This document shows positions 35,427 through 43,366 of a DNA stretch of 64,000 nucleotides, piece by piece (the stretch's first letter is position 1; each line of letters opens with the position of its first letter). Location: assembly GCA_964489645.1 (NCBI GenBank), contig CAZAZT010000003.1, positions 1-64,000 of the forward strand, in the 5' to 3' direction. This stretch comes from JBEEPE01 sp964489645. Lineage in GTDB: Bacteria > Verrucomicrobiota > Verrucomicrobiia > Chthoniobacterales > Chthoniobacteraceae. The notes below the pieces were generated by a model. It had not been told where the DNA came from and searched no databases. It worked only from the letters and a program-made list of their open reading frames with translations. The translations under genes were made by a program, and so were the position numbers.

Positions 35427-37516
35427 TTCTTCGCGGGGTTGATTTTGATCCGGATGGGTTCGGAGGTGACGATGTCGACGATATCTTTGGGTGCTTCAGC
35501 AGGTTTTGCTGCGACCCTGCCTGTCGCCTCTGCCGCCTTGGGTTCTGGTTGAGGGGCTGCGGCTGAAGGGAGTTTTGGTGCGGACGGATATTTTGCGACG
35601 ACGCCGCCGTGGATCGCGAACGTGTATTCGCCGGGGGCGAGTTTGAGGGATGCGAGATCCAGCTCGATCTTCGATTCGGCGGCTTTGGTGGGGATGTCGA
35701 AAGGTTTGATGCCGGAGATGTCCTGCCCGAGTGCGGTCATCTTGATTGAGCCGCCGGAGAACTCGCCGCGCCATGTGAGTTTGAGGGGGACGACGAGTTT
35801 GCCCGCGGCATCGACTTCGAAGGGTTTGTTCTCGGCGGGAGCGATGGTGAGTGGCGTGAGTTCTTCTCCTCCGACGGAGACGGGGGTATCGGCGATGAGG
35901 CGAGGGGACGGTGTTTCGCCGCTTGCATCACGAACGGGCCACACCATGGAGGCGGTTGGGCATTGGCGAGTGATCTGTTGTTCCCCGATCTTTGCGCTGG
36001 CGGTGATGCGGGCGAGAGACACGCCGCGAGGGGCGTCCGCTGAGGCGGTGAACAGGATGGTGCCGACATTCTTGCCTTGCGGGATGCGAAGACCCGTTGC
36101 GGTGACGCCGGGAGGCAGGTTGTCCACGGAGAGTTCGATTGGACCATCGAATCCATCGCGGCGAACGGCGACGACCTCGAAGGGCATGGTTGCACCGCCG
36201 CGAAGCGCGATGGGTTTTGAGACAGCGGCACGGTCGCCGTTGCGGAGTTCCTTGTGGAGGGCCCATGCGGCGACGGCGAAATCTGGTGCAGGTTTTCTGA
36301 TGATGAGGCTGTAGGTGTGGCGTGGCACTGCGCGGGTGCCGCCGAACAGGTCGCGGATCTGGATGCGGTAGTGACCGTCCTCCTTCACCTCGAGTTTCCC
36401 GAGCGGATCGGCGGAGCCGATGTCGTAGGGCGGTCCGTCGTAAGCATATCCGTTGGAGGAGAGTTTGACGGGACTGGCGGTGTCGTTGATCTCCGCGACA
36501 TCCTCGGTGGAGCCGTCGGGTTTGACCTTTTGGACGAGGATGAATGGGTCGGTGGGCAGCCCGTTCCGTTCGGAGACCGCCTCGATCCACCAGATCTCGC
36601 CCTTTTTGCCTTGGAAGTCGTAGGTGTCGACATCTCCTGCGGTGGCGAATGCACCGTGGATGGTGCAGGGCGGGGTGATCGATTGAGCGTTTGCAGCGAG
36701 GTTGTTGGGTTCTTTCTCGTTGAGGGTGTTGCTTGGGATGTGTTCGGGCTGTGGGAGCGTGGCGGAACTCACGGTCCGGGTGGAGGGTTGTCGCGGGGCG
36801 GGTGTGTCCGCATTCGGCGGCAGCATGAGCGCGAGGCGGTAGAAATGTTCGGGGCCGCCTTGGAAGGTGAGTCCGTGGACTTTGACGTGATAGGTTCCGT
36901 CGGAGGGTGCGGTGAACTCGAGGTGTCCTGTTCGACGTTCTGCGACAAGGTCGCGTCCCTTGTCATCGGCGACGATGACGACGGGGGTGAGTTTGGAATC
37001 GATGCCGGTTGTGGCGCATTCGAGGACGAAATGTTGTCCTTTCGCGGCTTCAAAGCGGTAGAAGTCGACGGCTTTGGTGGTGGTGATTGCGTTGCAGATG
37101 GTGTTGGGAGGGAGGGGCAGGGCTTTATCGAGAGAGGTGTTGGCGGCCTTGCGAGTGATTTCGTCGAAGTGATTGATGGAGAAAGCTCTTGCGGACGACA
37201 TGCCGAGTTTCGTGAAGAGGCGTGCTTCGACGATGCCGGGTTGTGCGTCTGGCGCGATGGTGACCAAGAAGCGGTTCGGTTCGACCTCCCCTTTTTCGTC
37301 CTTTTTGGGTGTTGCTGTGATTTTTGGGGAGGAGAAGACGAGATCGGTGCAGCCTGCGCCTTCTTCCGAGGTGACGACCACTTCGACGGTAGAACCGGCG
37401 CGTGCTCCCATGGGCATGGTTGTGAGCAGGCGGGGTGCGGGGAGGAGGACGGATTGGGCGATCGCGGTTGAGGTGATCGCTAGGAATGGGATCGCGAGGA
37501 GGGGGAGGAATCGCAT
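35423..37516 (-). CDS. Exported PPC-domain protein
   Basis: 697 residues. Signal peptide at 1-20. An Ig-like segment (GARAGSTVEVVVTSEEGAG) is followed by two pre-peptidase C-terminal (PPC)-type beta domains: KAVDFYRFEAAKGQHFVLECAT with SDGTYHVKVHG, and NEKEPNNLAANAQSI with AGDVDTYDFQGKKGEIWWIEAV. No protease catalytic domain is present. The C-terminus is Pro/Ala/Lys-rich (about 60 residues). It begins two bases after the DUF1553 gene and overlaps the next start by four bases, so expression is coupled. PPC domains usually accompany secreted proteases or bind polymers; here the protein is likely an exported adhesive or binding partner. Confidence 0.85.
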   Translation of the reverse strand: MRFLPLLAIPFLAITSTAIAQSVLLPAPRLLTTMPMGARAGSTVEVVVTSEEGAGCTDLVFSSPKITATPKKDEKGEVEPNRFLVTIAPDAQPGIVEARLFTKLGMSSARAFSINHFDEITRKAANTSLDKALPLPPNTICNAITTTKAVDFYRFEAAKGQHFVLECATTGIDSKLTPVVIVADDKGRDLVAERRTGHLEFTAPSDGTYHVKVHGLTFQGGPEHFYRLALMLPPNADTPAPRQPSTRTVSSATLPQPEHIPSNTLNEKEPNNLAANAQSITPPCTIHGAFATAGDVDTYDFQGKKGEIWWIEAVSERNGLPTDPFILVQKVKPDGSTEDVAEINDTASPVKLSSNGYAYDGPPYDIGSADPLGKLEVKEDGHYRIQIRDLFGGTRAVPRHTYSLIIRKPAPDFAVAAWALHKELRNGDRAAVSKPIALRGGATMPFEVVAVRRDGFDGPIELSVDNLPPGVTATGLRIPQGKNVGTILFTASADAPRGVSLARITASAKIGEQQITRQCPTASMVWPVRDASGETPSPRLIADTPVSVGGEELTPLTIAPAENKPFEVDAAGKLVVPLKLTWRGEFSGGSIKMTALGQDISGIKPFDIPTKAAESKIELDLASLKLAPGEYTFAIHGGVVAKYPSAPKLPSAAAPQPEPKAAEATGRVAAKPAEAPKDIVDIVTSEPIRIKINPAKK

Positions 37517-37518
37517 GG

Positions 37519-39714
37519 TCAGTGGTTGAATAGGAATTCTTTGGAGTTGATGAGGGCCCAGATGAGGTCTTCGTAAGCCATTTTTCGTGAGGCTGTTGGG
37601 TCCATGGATTTGCCATCTGGGGAAAGTCGTTCTTTCGAGAGGTGTTCGCGAGCGACCGCGAGTTCGGCTTCGCGTGGTGCGCGTGAGAAGGCGCCGAGGT
37701 AAAGGTCGCGGAGGTTGGCCTCATCGTCCTTGGACTTGGCCATGCGAGCGGCAGCGGCGTCGCTGCCGGAGAGTTTTGCGCGCATCTCTGGGGCGTTCAT
37801 GAGGTGGAGGCTTTGGGACAGGCTGGGCGCCTGAACCCGTTCGCATTCGCAGACGGAGTCCCCTTCTGGACGTCCGAAGACGGTGAGGAAAAGGGAGGCC
37901 TTGTTGTAGCTATTGTCGGGGAGTGCGATGGCGCGGGTGCCGGCTGGGAGGTCGGAGTAGTTGGTGACCGACTTGGTGACTTGGTCGATGGAATCGAGGA
38001 GGACCTCTGCGTTGAGGCGGCGCGGGTAGTAGTGGGAGTAGTTCTGGCGGTCGGCTGCGTTATCGGAGTTGGTCGTGGCGGAGAGTTGGTAGGTGGTGGA
38101 TGTGGTGATCGTGCGGATGACAGATTTCAGGTTGAACTTGTTCTCCACGAAGTGTTTGGCGAGTGCGTCCAAGAGTTCGGGATTTGTTGGGGGATTGGTA
38201 TCACGCATGTCGTCCTCCGGTTCCACGAGTCCGCGATTGAAGAAATGCTTCCAGTAGCGGTTGGCTAGGGCTTTGGAGAAGAACGGGTTATCCGATGCGC
38301 CGATCCAGTCGGCGAGGTGGATGCGCGGGTCATCGTCGGGTGCGATGTCGAGTTTCTGGCCGCCTAGGCCGGCGGGCGGGACCATTTGTCCGGTGCGCTT
38401 GTTCTCCGCTTTGGCGGTGCCGCGTTTGTGGAAGATGAGGGATTGTCCGGCGGTGGCGGTTGGGCGTCGACCGACCTGGGTGAAGAACGCGGCGAGTCCG
38501 TAATAGTCCTGCTGGCTCCAACGCTCGAAGGGGTGGTGATGGCATTGGGCGCAGCCCATACGGACGCCGAGGAAGAGTTGGGAGACGTCTTCGAGTTGCT
38601 GTTCAGGTGTTTTCACCTGGTTGTACCAAGCGACGGGCGGGTTGGAGACGGCATCGCCAGTGGCGGCGAGGAGTTCGCGGACCATTTGATCGTAAGGTCT
38701 GTTGGCGAGGAGGCCGTCGCGCAGCCACGAATGGAAGGCGAAACTGGCTTTCGTTCCTTTGTCGATGCGCTTGTTACGGAGGACAGCCGCCCATTTGTTC
38801 GCGAAGAAGTCTGCGTATTCTGGGCTGGCGAGCAGGGTGTCCACGAGTTGCGTCCGCTTGTCGGGGCGGTTGTCGGAGAGGAATGCGTTGGTCTCCTCTG
38901 CGGTTGGGGCTTTTCCTGCGATGTCGAGGGAGGCACGTCGGATGAACGTCGCGTCGTCGCAGACTGCGGAAGGCGGGATGCCGAGGCGCTTGAGGTTTGA
39001 GAAGACGAGATCGTCGATGAAGTTCTTGGAGGGAGGCAGGGAGGGTACGGGAGCACCGAGCGGAAGTGCGGCGGTGTAGACGCCCACGAGGCCTTGATAT
39101 CGCACCATGACGGCTGCGTTTCCGGGAAGATCGGAGAACGAGACTCTGCCGCCCTCGGAGACCTCGGCCATCGCCTTGTCGTTCGGTTCGTAGACGGCGA
39201 GATGGGTGACGTCGCGGGTGGATTGATCGCTGTAGGTTGCGGTGACCTTGAGCTGTCGTTCGGAGCGAACGGGGAGGGTGTCTTTTGGTGGGGTGATTGC
39301 GAGGGAAGTGATTTGGGGTTCGTTCTCGACGTGGAAAGGCATTCCATCACCGATCCAGCGAGCGATGGCTTTGAACTCGGCGGATTCTGGCGCGAGCTTT
39401 CTGCCGCCGCCGTGAGGTGAGAGGTTGGCGGCCTTTTGGAGGAGGAGGCTTTGCTCTGGGGCGTCTGGGAAGACGCGTCGACCGCGGCCTTCCTTGACGA
39501 TGTGTTCATAGTCCTCGGCGGGTTCGTAGCCGAAGAGCGAGAGGCGGAATCCGTTCTGTCCGATGATGGCTTTGGCGTGGCACGCACCTGTATTGCAGCC
39601 TGCCTTGGTGAGGATCGGGACGACGTCGTTGATGAACGAGACCGGACGTTCTGCCGCGGCTGCGGCGAGCGCTACGGCACTGAGGAGAAGGGTGCTGAGG
39701 AGGGGGCGAAGCAT
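37519..39714 (-). CDS. Exported DUF1549/DUF1553 protein with CX4CH cysteine motif
   Basis: 731 residues, first gene of the five-gene operon. Signal peptide at 1-21. Instead of CxxCH it carries C40-NTGA-C45-H46 (a C-x4-CH motif) within GCNTGACHAKA, followed by QNGFRLSLFGYEPAEDYE. A bacterial Ig-like group 2 segment lies at about 150-235 (LPVRSERQLKVTATYSDQST). DUF1549 carries CAQCHHHPFERWSQQDYY near 383-405, and DUF1553 carries RYWKHFFNRGLVEPEDDMR and ends in INSKEFLFNH. The Ig-like insert and the unusual cysteine motif separate it from the other two DUF1553 proteins here. It starts 203 bases from the thiolase stop. Confidence 0.9.
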   Translation of the reverse strand: MLRPLLSTLLLSAVALAAAAAERPVSFINDVVPILTKAGCNTGACHAKAIIGQNGFRLSLFGYEPAEDYEHIVKEGRGRRVFPDAPEQSLLLQKAANLSPHGGGRKLAPESAEFKAIARWIGDGMPFHVENEPQITSLAITPPKDTLPVRSERQLKVTATYSDQSTRDVTHLAVYEPNDKAMAEVSEGGRVSFSDLPGNAAVMVRYQGLVGVYTAALPLGAPVPSLPPSKNFIDDLVFSNLKRLGIPPSAVCDDATFIRRASLDIAGKAPTAEETNAFLSDNRPDKRTQLVDTLLASPEYADFFANKWAAVLRNKRIDKGTKASFAFHSWLRDGLLANRPYDQMVRELLAATGDAVSNPPVAWYNQVKTPEQQLEDVSQLFLGVRMGCAQCHHHPFERWSQQDYYGLAAFFTQVGRRPTATAGQSLIFHKRGTAKAENKRTGQMVPPAGLGGQKLDIAPDDDPRIHLADWIGASDNPFFSKALANRYWKHFFNRGLVEPEDDMRDTNPPTNPELLDALAKHFVENKFNLKSVIRTITTSTTYQLSATTNSDNAADRQNYSHYYPRRLNAEVLLDSIDQVTKSVTNYSDLPAGTRAIALPDNSYNKASLFLTVFGRPEGDSVCECERVQAPSLSQSLHLMNAPEMRAKLSGSDAAAARMAKSKDDEANLRDLYLGAFSRAPREAELAVAREHLSKERLSPDGKSMDPTASRKMAYEDLIWALINSKEFLFNH

Positions 39715-39847
39715 GGCTCACTAAGGGCGAGATTTATTACCTGAGAAACTTAGTCCCGATGCCACCAATAAGGGATTCGGCGGCGTGTTGGAAGCAGTTC
39801 TGGATCAGCCGGTTGCATCGAATGGCCTGAAATGGGCGGTGTTTCGG

Positions 39848-39880
39848 CAAAAAACAACACATCTGCCGGATTTTCGGCAG
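39848..39880 (-). terminator. Likely intrinsic terminator of the six-gene operon
   Basis: CTGCCG and CGGCAG (39863-39868 and 39875-39880) form a six-base stem with a six-base loop, 37 bases past the thiolase stop. On the minus strand a T-rich run (TGTTGTTTTTTG, 39857-39846) follows, though six to ten bases from the stem. Confidence 0.5.
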
Positions 39881-39917
39881 GAGGGGGGGCGGATTCGGTG
39901 GCGAAGGTGGCTGGGGT

Positions 39918-41069
39918 TCAGCGTTCGATGGCCATGGCGACTCCCATTCCTCCTCCGACGCAGAGACTTGCGACGCCCCGGTGGAGGTCGAGGTCTTCCA
40001 TGAGGTGGAGCAGGGTGACGAGGATGCGTGCTCCGCTGGCGCCGATGGGGTGTCCGAGGGCGATGGCGCCTCCGCGGCGGTTGACCTTTGCGGGGTCGAG
40101 GTGGAGTTGCTTGATGCACCCGAGGGTTTGGGCTGCGAAGGCCTCGTTGATCTCGAACGCATCGATGGAATCGCGGGACCAACCGGCGATGCGGAGGAGT
40201 TCCTCGATCGCAGTGACCGGACCGAGGCCCATGGTTGCTGGGTCACATCCGGTGGTGCAGCTTGCGACGATGCGTGCGCGGCTTTGAAGACCGCTTGCTT
40301 GGAGTGCGTCTTCGCGGGCGAGGAGCAGCATGGCGGCACCGTCATTGATGCCCGAGGAGTTGCCTGGGGTGACGGAACCGTTTGTCCGGAATGCGGGCTT
40401 GAGTTTGGCGAGGCTGGTGGTCGTGGTGTCTGAGCGGGGGTGTTCGTCCTGTTCAACGGTGTCCTTCCGATTGGTGACGGGCACGATCTCGCGTGCGAAG
40501 GCGTCACGATGGGTGTGAGCGAGGGCTTGGCTCGTTGCGGCGAAAGCATCCTGTTCTTCGCGGGAGATGCGGAGCAGTTCGACGATGCGTTCAGCGGTTT
40601 CGCCCATGCCGATGTGCAGGAATGGGTCGGTGAGTCCGTCGTTTTGGATGGAGTCGAGGATGGTGCTGGCGCCCAACTTTTTCCCCCAGCGGAGTTCGGG
40701 GAGGAGGAAGGGTGCAGCGCTCATGTTTTCGACACCTCCGGCGAGTGCGAGTTGGTGTTGGGGGTTTTGCAGGGTGTTCGTGGCGAGAGCGACGGCTTTG
40801 AGCGCGGATCCGCATGCCATATTGACCGTGAATGCTGGTGTTGAGTGAGGGACGCCGATGCGGAGGCCGGTCTGGCGGGCGACATTCATGCCTGAACCGG
40901 ATTGAAGGACTTGTCCTAGAATGATTTCGGAAACCCTTTCACGAAGGTTTTCTGGTACGGTTGCATTTGCAACGTGTGCAGCGAGATCGGCTGGCGGCAG
41001 GTCTTTGAGACCTCCGCCGAACTTGCCTATCGGGGTGCGTTTTGCGGCGATGATGTGAATGGGATGCAT
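39918..41069 (-). CDS. Thiolase (acetyl-CoA C-acyltransferase)
   Basis: 383 residues, normal for type II thiolases. Joins or splits 3-ketoacyl-CoA and acetyl-CoA. Active-site residues are in place: Cys86 in NMACGSALKAV, His340 in GGAIALGHPIGASGARIL and Cys370 in ASLCVGGGMGVAMA. GGVENMSAAPF at about 111 and the substrate loop NASGINDGAA-type segment (PGNSSGINDGAAMLL) are also typical. It is the last gene of a six-gene run, one base after the CoA-transferase gene. With the SDR and CoA-transferase it can release acetyl-CoA from 3-ketoacids; the reverse reaction for polymer synthesis is possible too. Confidence 0.96.
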   Translation of the reverse strand: MHPIHIIAAKRTPIGKFGGGLKDLPPADLAAHVANATVPENLRERVSEIILGQVLQSGSGMNVARQTGLRIGVPHSTPAFTVNMACGSALKAVALATNTLQNPQHQLALAGGVENMSAAPFLLPELRWGKKLGASTILDSIQNDGLTDPFLHIGMGETAERIVELLRISREEQDAFAATSQALAHTHRDAFAREIVPVTNRKDTVEQDEHPRSDTTTTSLAKLKPAFRTNGSVTPGNSSGINDGAAMLLLAREDALQASGLQSRARIVASCTTGCDPATMGLGPVTAIEELLRIAGWSRDSIDAFEINEAFAAQTLGCIKQLHLDPAKVNRRGGAIALGHPIGASGARILVTLLHLMEDLDLHRGVASLCVGGGMGVAMAIER

Positions 41070-41070
41070 T

Positions 41071-42591
41071 TTACGCGGGAATGACTGGGATGATCTTGAG
41101 TGGGGCTGCTTGTTTCACGCGGAAACCCATGTGGGGGTGGATGTCACGACTGGGCTCGATGCCGGTGCGGACTTCGGTCAGGAGAAGGCCGTTTGGAGTG
41201 AGTTGGAACACGGCTCTTTCTGTGACGTAGAGGACCTGTTGGCCGCGTGCGAGGGCGGATGGTCCATGGAAGCAGACGTGTTGGATGGACTGGACGAACT
41301 TGGGATGACGCCCTTCTTTGACGATGCGGAGTTGGTGTTGATCGCAGGCGACTTCGAGGTCGCCTGCGGTGAGTGAGAGGCAAAACACGACGCGCTTGGC
41401 GCTTTGAGAGATGTTGATGAAGCCGCCGACGCCTGCGAACCGAGTGCCGATACTTGCGACATTGACGCTCCCTTCGGGGTCGACTTCGACAGCGCCGAGG
41501 ATTGCGATATCGAGTCCGCCACCGTCGTAGAAATCGAACTGGGATGGTTGGTCCAGTACGGCCTCAGGGTGAGCGCTGCAGCCGAAGCTGAGGCCTCCTG
41601 CGGGGAGTCCGCCGATGGGCCCGCTTTCGACGGTGAGCGTGAATTGGTTGAGGAGTTGTTGTTGGGCGGCGGCGCGAGCGACGCCTTCGGGAAGACCGAT
41701 GCCGAGGTTCACCACGTCACGAGGCTGGATCTCTTGGAGAGCGCGTTCGGCGATGAGGCGGCGCTCGGAGTCGGGCATGGGAGTTGGGGTCGGGAAATCG
41801 CCGGATTGGACGTAGGCTGGATTGAATGGCTCGGCGAAGGTTTGGTCGTGCTGGATGCCGTTCGAAACGACGATGTGGTCGACGAGGATGCCTGGGACGC
41901 GGACGGATTTGGGATCGGAGATCCTTTGCACGAGTTTGGCCACCTGAGCGATGACGATGCCGCCGTGGTTTTTGGCAGCTTGGGCGAGAGGGAGGATTTC
42001 GCCGATGAGCGCTTCGTCTTCAACGCTGAGGTTGCCGTGTGCGTCGGCGGACGATGCCCTGATGAGGGCGACGTGGATGGGGAATGGTCGGTAACGCAGC
42101 CAGGTTTCTCCGTCCAGTTGGACGCGTTCGACGAGGGACTCGTGGGTGACGGCGTTGAGTTTTCCTCCGTCGCGGATGGGGTCGACGAAGGTGTTCAGCC
42201 CGACCTTGGTGAATGTTCCTGCGCGTTTGGCGGCGATATCGCGGAGCAGGGTGCAGAGGACGCCCTGCGGGAGGTTGTGGGCTTGGATGGAGCCGCGCAG
42301 GGCCATTTCACCGAGCTTGGGAGCGAGGTTCCAGTGGCCACCGATGACTTTGCGGATGAGTCCTTCATGGGCGAGGTGGTTGAGGCCGCGTTGGTCCCGA
42401 TCTCCTTGGCCGGCGCAGTAAACGAGGGTGAGGTCGCGCGGTTCTGAGGTGGAGAGGAAGCGTTGTTCGAGCGCTGCGGTCAGCATTTCGGGATGACCGG
42501 CACCGACGAAGCCGCCGACGGCGATGGTTGCGCCCGACGGGATGGCGCTGACGGCGGTGGATACGTCGGTGATCTGGGCAGCGGCTCTCAT
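41071..42591 (-). CDS. Acetate/3-ketoacid CoA-transferase, YdiF type
   Basis: 506 residues from ATG 42591, with both CoA-transferase halves in one chain. The frame is open upstream into the SDR gene, but MRAAAQITDVSTAVSAIPSG is the natural start. GGFVGAGHPEMLTAALEQRF at about 26-45 is the first-half motif; VESGPIGGLPAGG at about 321-333 holds the catalytic Glu322. The following FYDGGGLDIAILGAVEVDPEGSVNVA segment matches the YdiF/propionate CoA-transferase branch rather than the SCOT branch. It moves CoA between acyl-CoA donors and acetate or 3-ketoacids. It starts two bases before the SDR stop and one base after the thiolase in order of transcription, so the three are one transcript. Confidence 0.93.
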   Translation of the reverse strand: MRAAAQITDVSTAVSAIPSGATIAVGGFVGAGHPEMLTAALEQRFLSTSEPRDLTLVYCAGQGDRDQRGLNHLAHEGLIRKVIGGHWNLAPKLGEMALRGSIQAHNLPQGVLCTLLRDIAAKRAGTFTKVGLNTFVDPIRDGGKLNAVTHESLVERVQLDGETWLRYRPFPIHVALIRASSADAHGNLSVEDEALIGEILPLAQAAKNHGGIVIAQVAKLVQRISDPKSVRVPGILVDHIVVSNGIQHDQTFAEPFNPAYVQSGDFPTPTPMPDSERRLIAERALQEIQPRDVVNLGIGLPEGVARAAAQQQLLNQFTLTVESGPIGGLPAGGLSFGCSAHPEAVLDQPSQFDFYDGGGLDIAILGAVEVDPEGSVNVASIGTRFAGVGGFINISQSAKRVVFCLSLTAGDLEVACDQHQLRIVKEGRHPKFVQSIQHVCFHGPSALARGQQVLYVTERAVFQLTPNGLLLTEVRTGIEPSRDIHPHMGFRVKQAAPLKIIPVIPA

Positions 42592-42593
42592 GG

Positions 42594-43355
42594 TCAGCCC
42601 CGCCAGCCGCCGTTGATCTCGATGGTCTGACCGGTGATGTAGGATGCGAGTGGTGAGCAGAGGAAGAGGACGACGTTCGCGACTTCTTGCGGGGTGCCGA
42701 AACGGTTGAGGGGGATCTGTTTGAGCATCTCCTCGCGGACGGATGCGGGGATGGTTGCGGCCATCGAGGTGTCGATGACGCCTGGAGCGACGGCGTTTGC
42801 GCGGATGTCCCGTCGAGCGGCTTCGCGGGCGAGGACGCGCATCATGGATTGGACACCTGCTTTTGCGGCGGCGTAGTTCGCTTGACCGAAGAATCCTTGG
42901 ATTGCGGCGATGCTGCCGAAGCTGACGATTGCGCCGTGCTCGTGCATGATCTCGAGTCCGAATTTGCAGCAGAGGAAGACGCCTTGAAGGTTCACGTTCA
43001 CTACGGCGTTCCACTCTTCGAGCGACATCTTTGCGAGAGTGCGATCGCGGATGATGGCTGCGTTGTTGATGAGGAAATCGATCCCTCCGAAGTGCTGTTT
43101 GGCGGACGCCATCATTGCCTGTACCTGTTCCGCTTCGGCGACGTTTGCGGGGGCGACGAGTGTGCTGTTCTTGCGGACGGCTTCGAGTTCGCTGGCGAGT
43201 TGTTCAGCGTCGGCGAGGGTGTTTGGAAGGTTGGGATGATTGATGACGATGTTGGCGCCTGCGAGGTGCAGGGTGCGTGCAATGCAAGCGCCGATGCCTT
43301 GCGATGCGCCGGTGATCAGCGCGGTCTTGCCGGCGAGGCAGATGGAGGTGCTCAT
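42594..43355 (-). CDS. Short-chain dehydrogenase/reductase (3-hydroxyacyl type)
   Basis: 253 residues. Classical SDR that oxidises or reduces a 3-hydroxy/3-keto group with NAD(P). Cofactor motif GASQGIG at 16-22, NNAA at 97-100, and catalytic S148, Y161 and K165 (SIAAIQG and YAAAK). The C-terminus SPLASYITGQTIEINGGW is typical of FabG/PhaB/3-hydroxybutyrate dehydrogenase relatives. It sits between the beta-propeller gene (11 bases) and the CoA-transferase gene (2 bases). In this context the likely role is interconversion of a 3-hydroxyacid or its CoA ester with the 3-keto form. A fatty-acid FabG role is less likely because no other fas gene is nearby. Confidence 0.92.
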   Translation of the reverse strand: MSTSICLAGKTALITGASQGIGACIARTLHLAGANIVINHPNLPNTLADAEQLASELEAVRKNSTLVAPANVAEAEQVQAMMASAKQHFGGIDFLINNAAIIRDRTLAKMSLEEWNAVVNVNLQGVFLCCKFGLEIMHEHGAIVSFGSIAAIQGFFGQANYAAAKAGVQSMMRVLAREAARRDIRANAVAPGVIDTSMAATIPASVREEMLKQIPLNRFGTPQEVANVVLFLCSPLASYITGQTIEINGGWRG

Positions 43356-43366
43356 GACGTTTGAGG

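Noticed and set aside
36254..37471. 405-residue plus-strand open frame
   Set aside because: Opposite the PPC-domain gene; low-complexity Gly/Asp/Val composition typical of a shadow frame.
41404..42447. 347-residue plus-strand open frame
   Set aside because: Opposite the CoA-transferase gene, whose catalytic motifs are intact.
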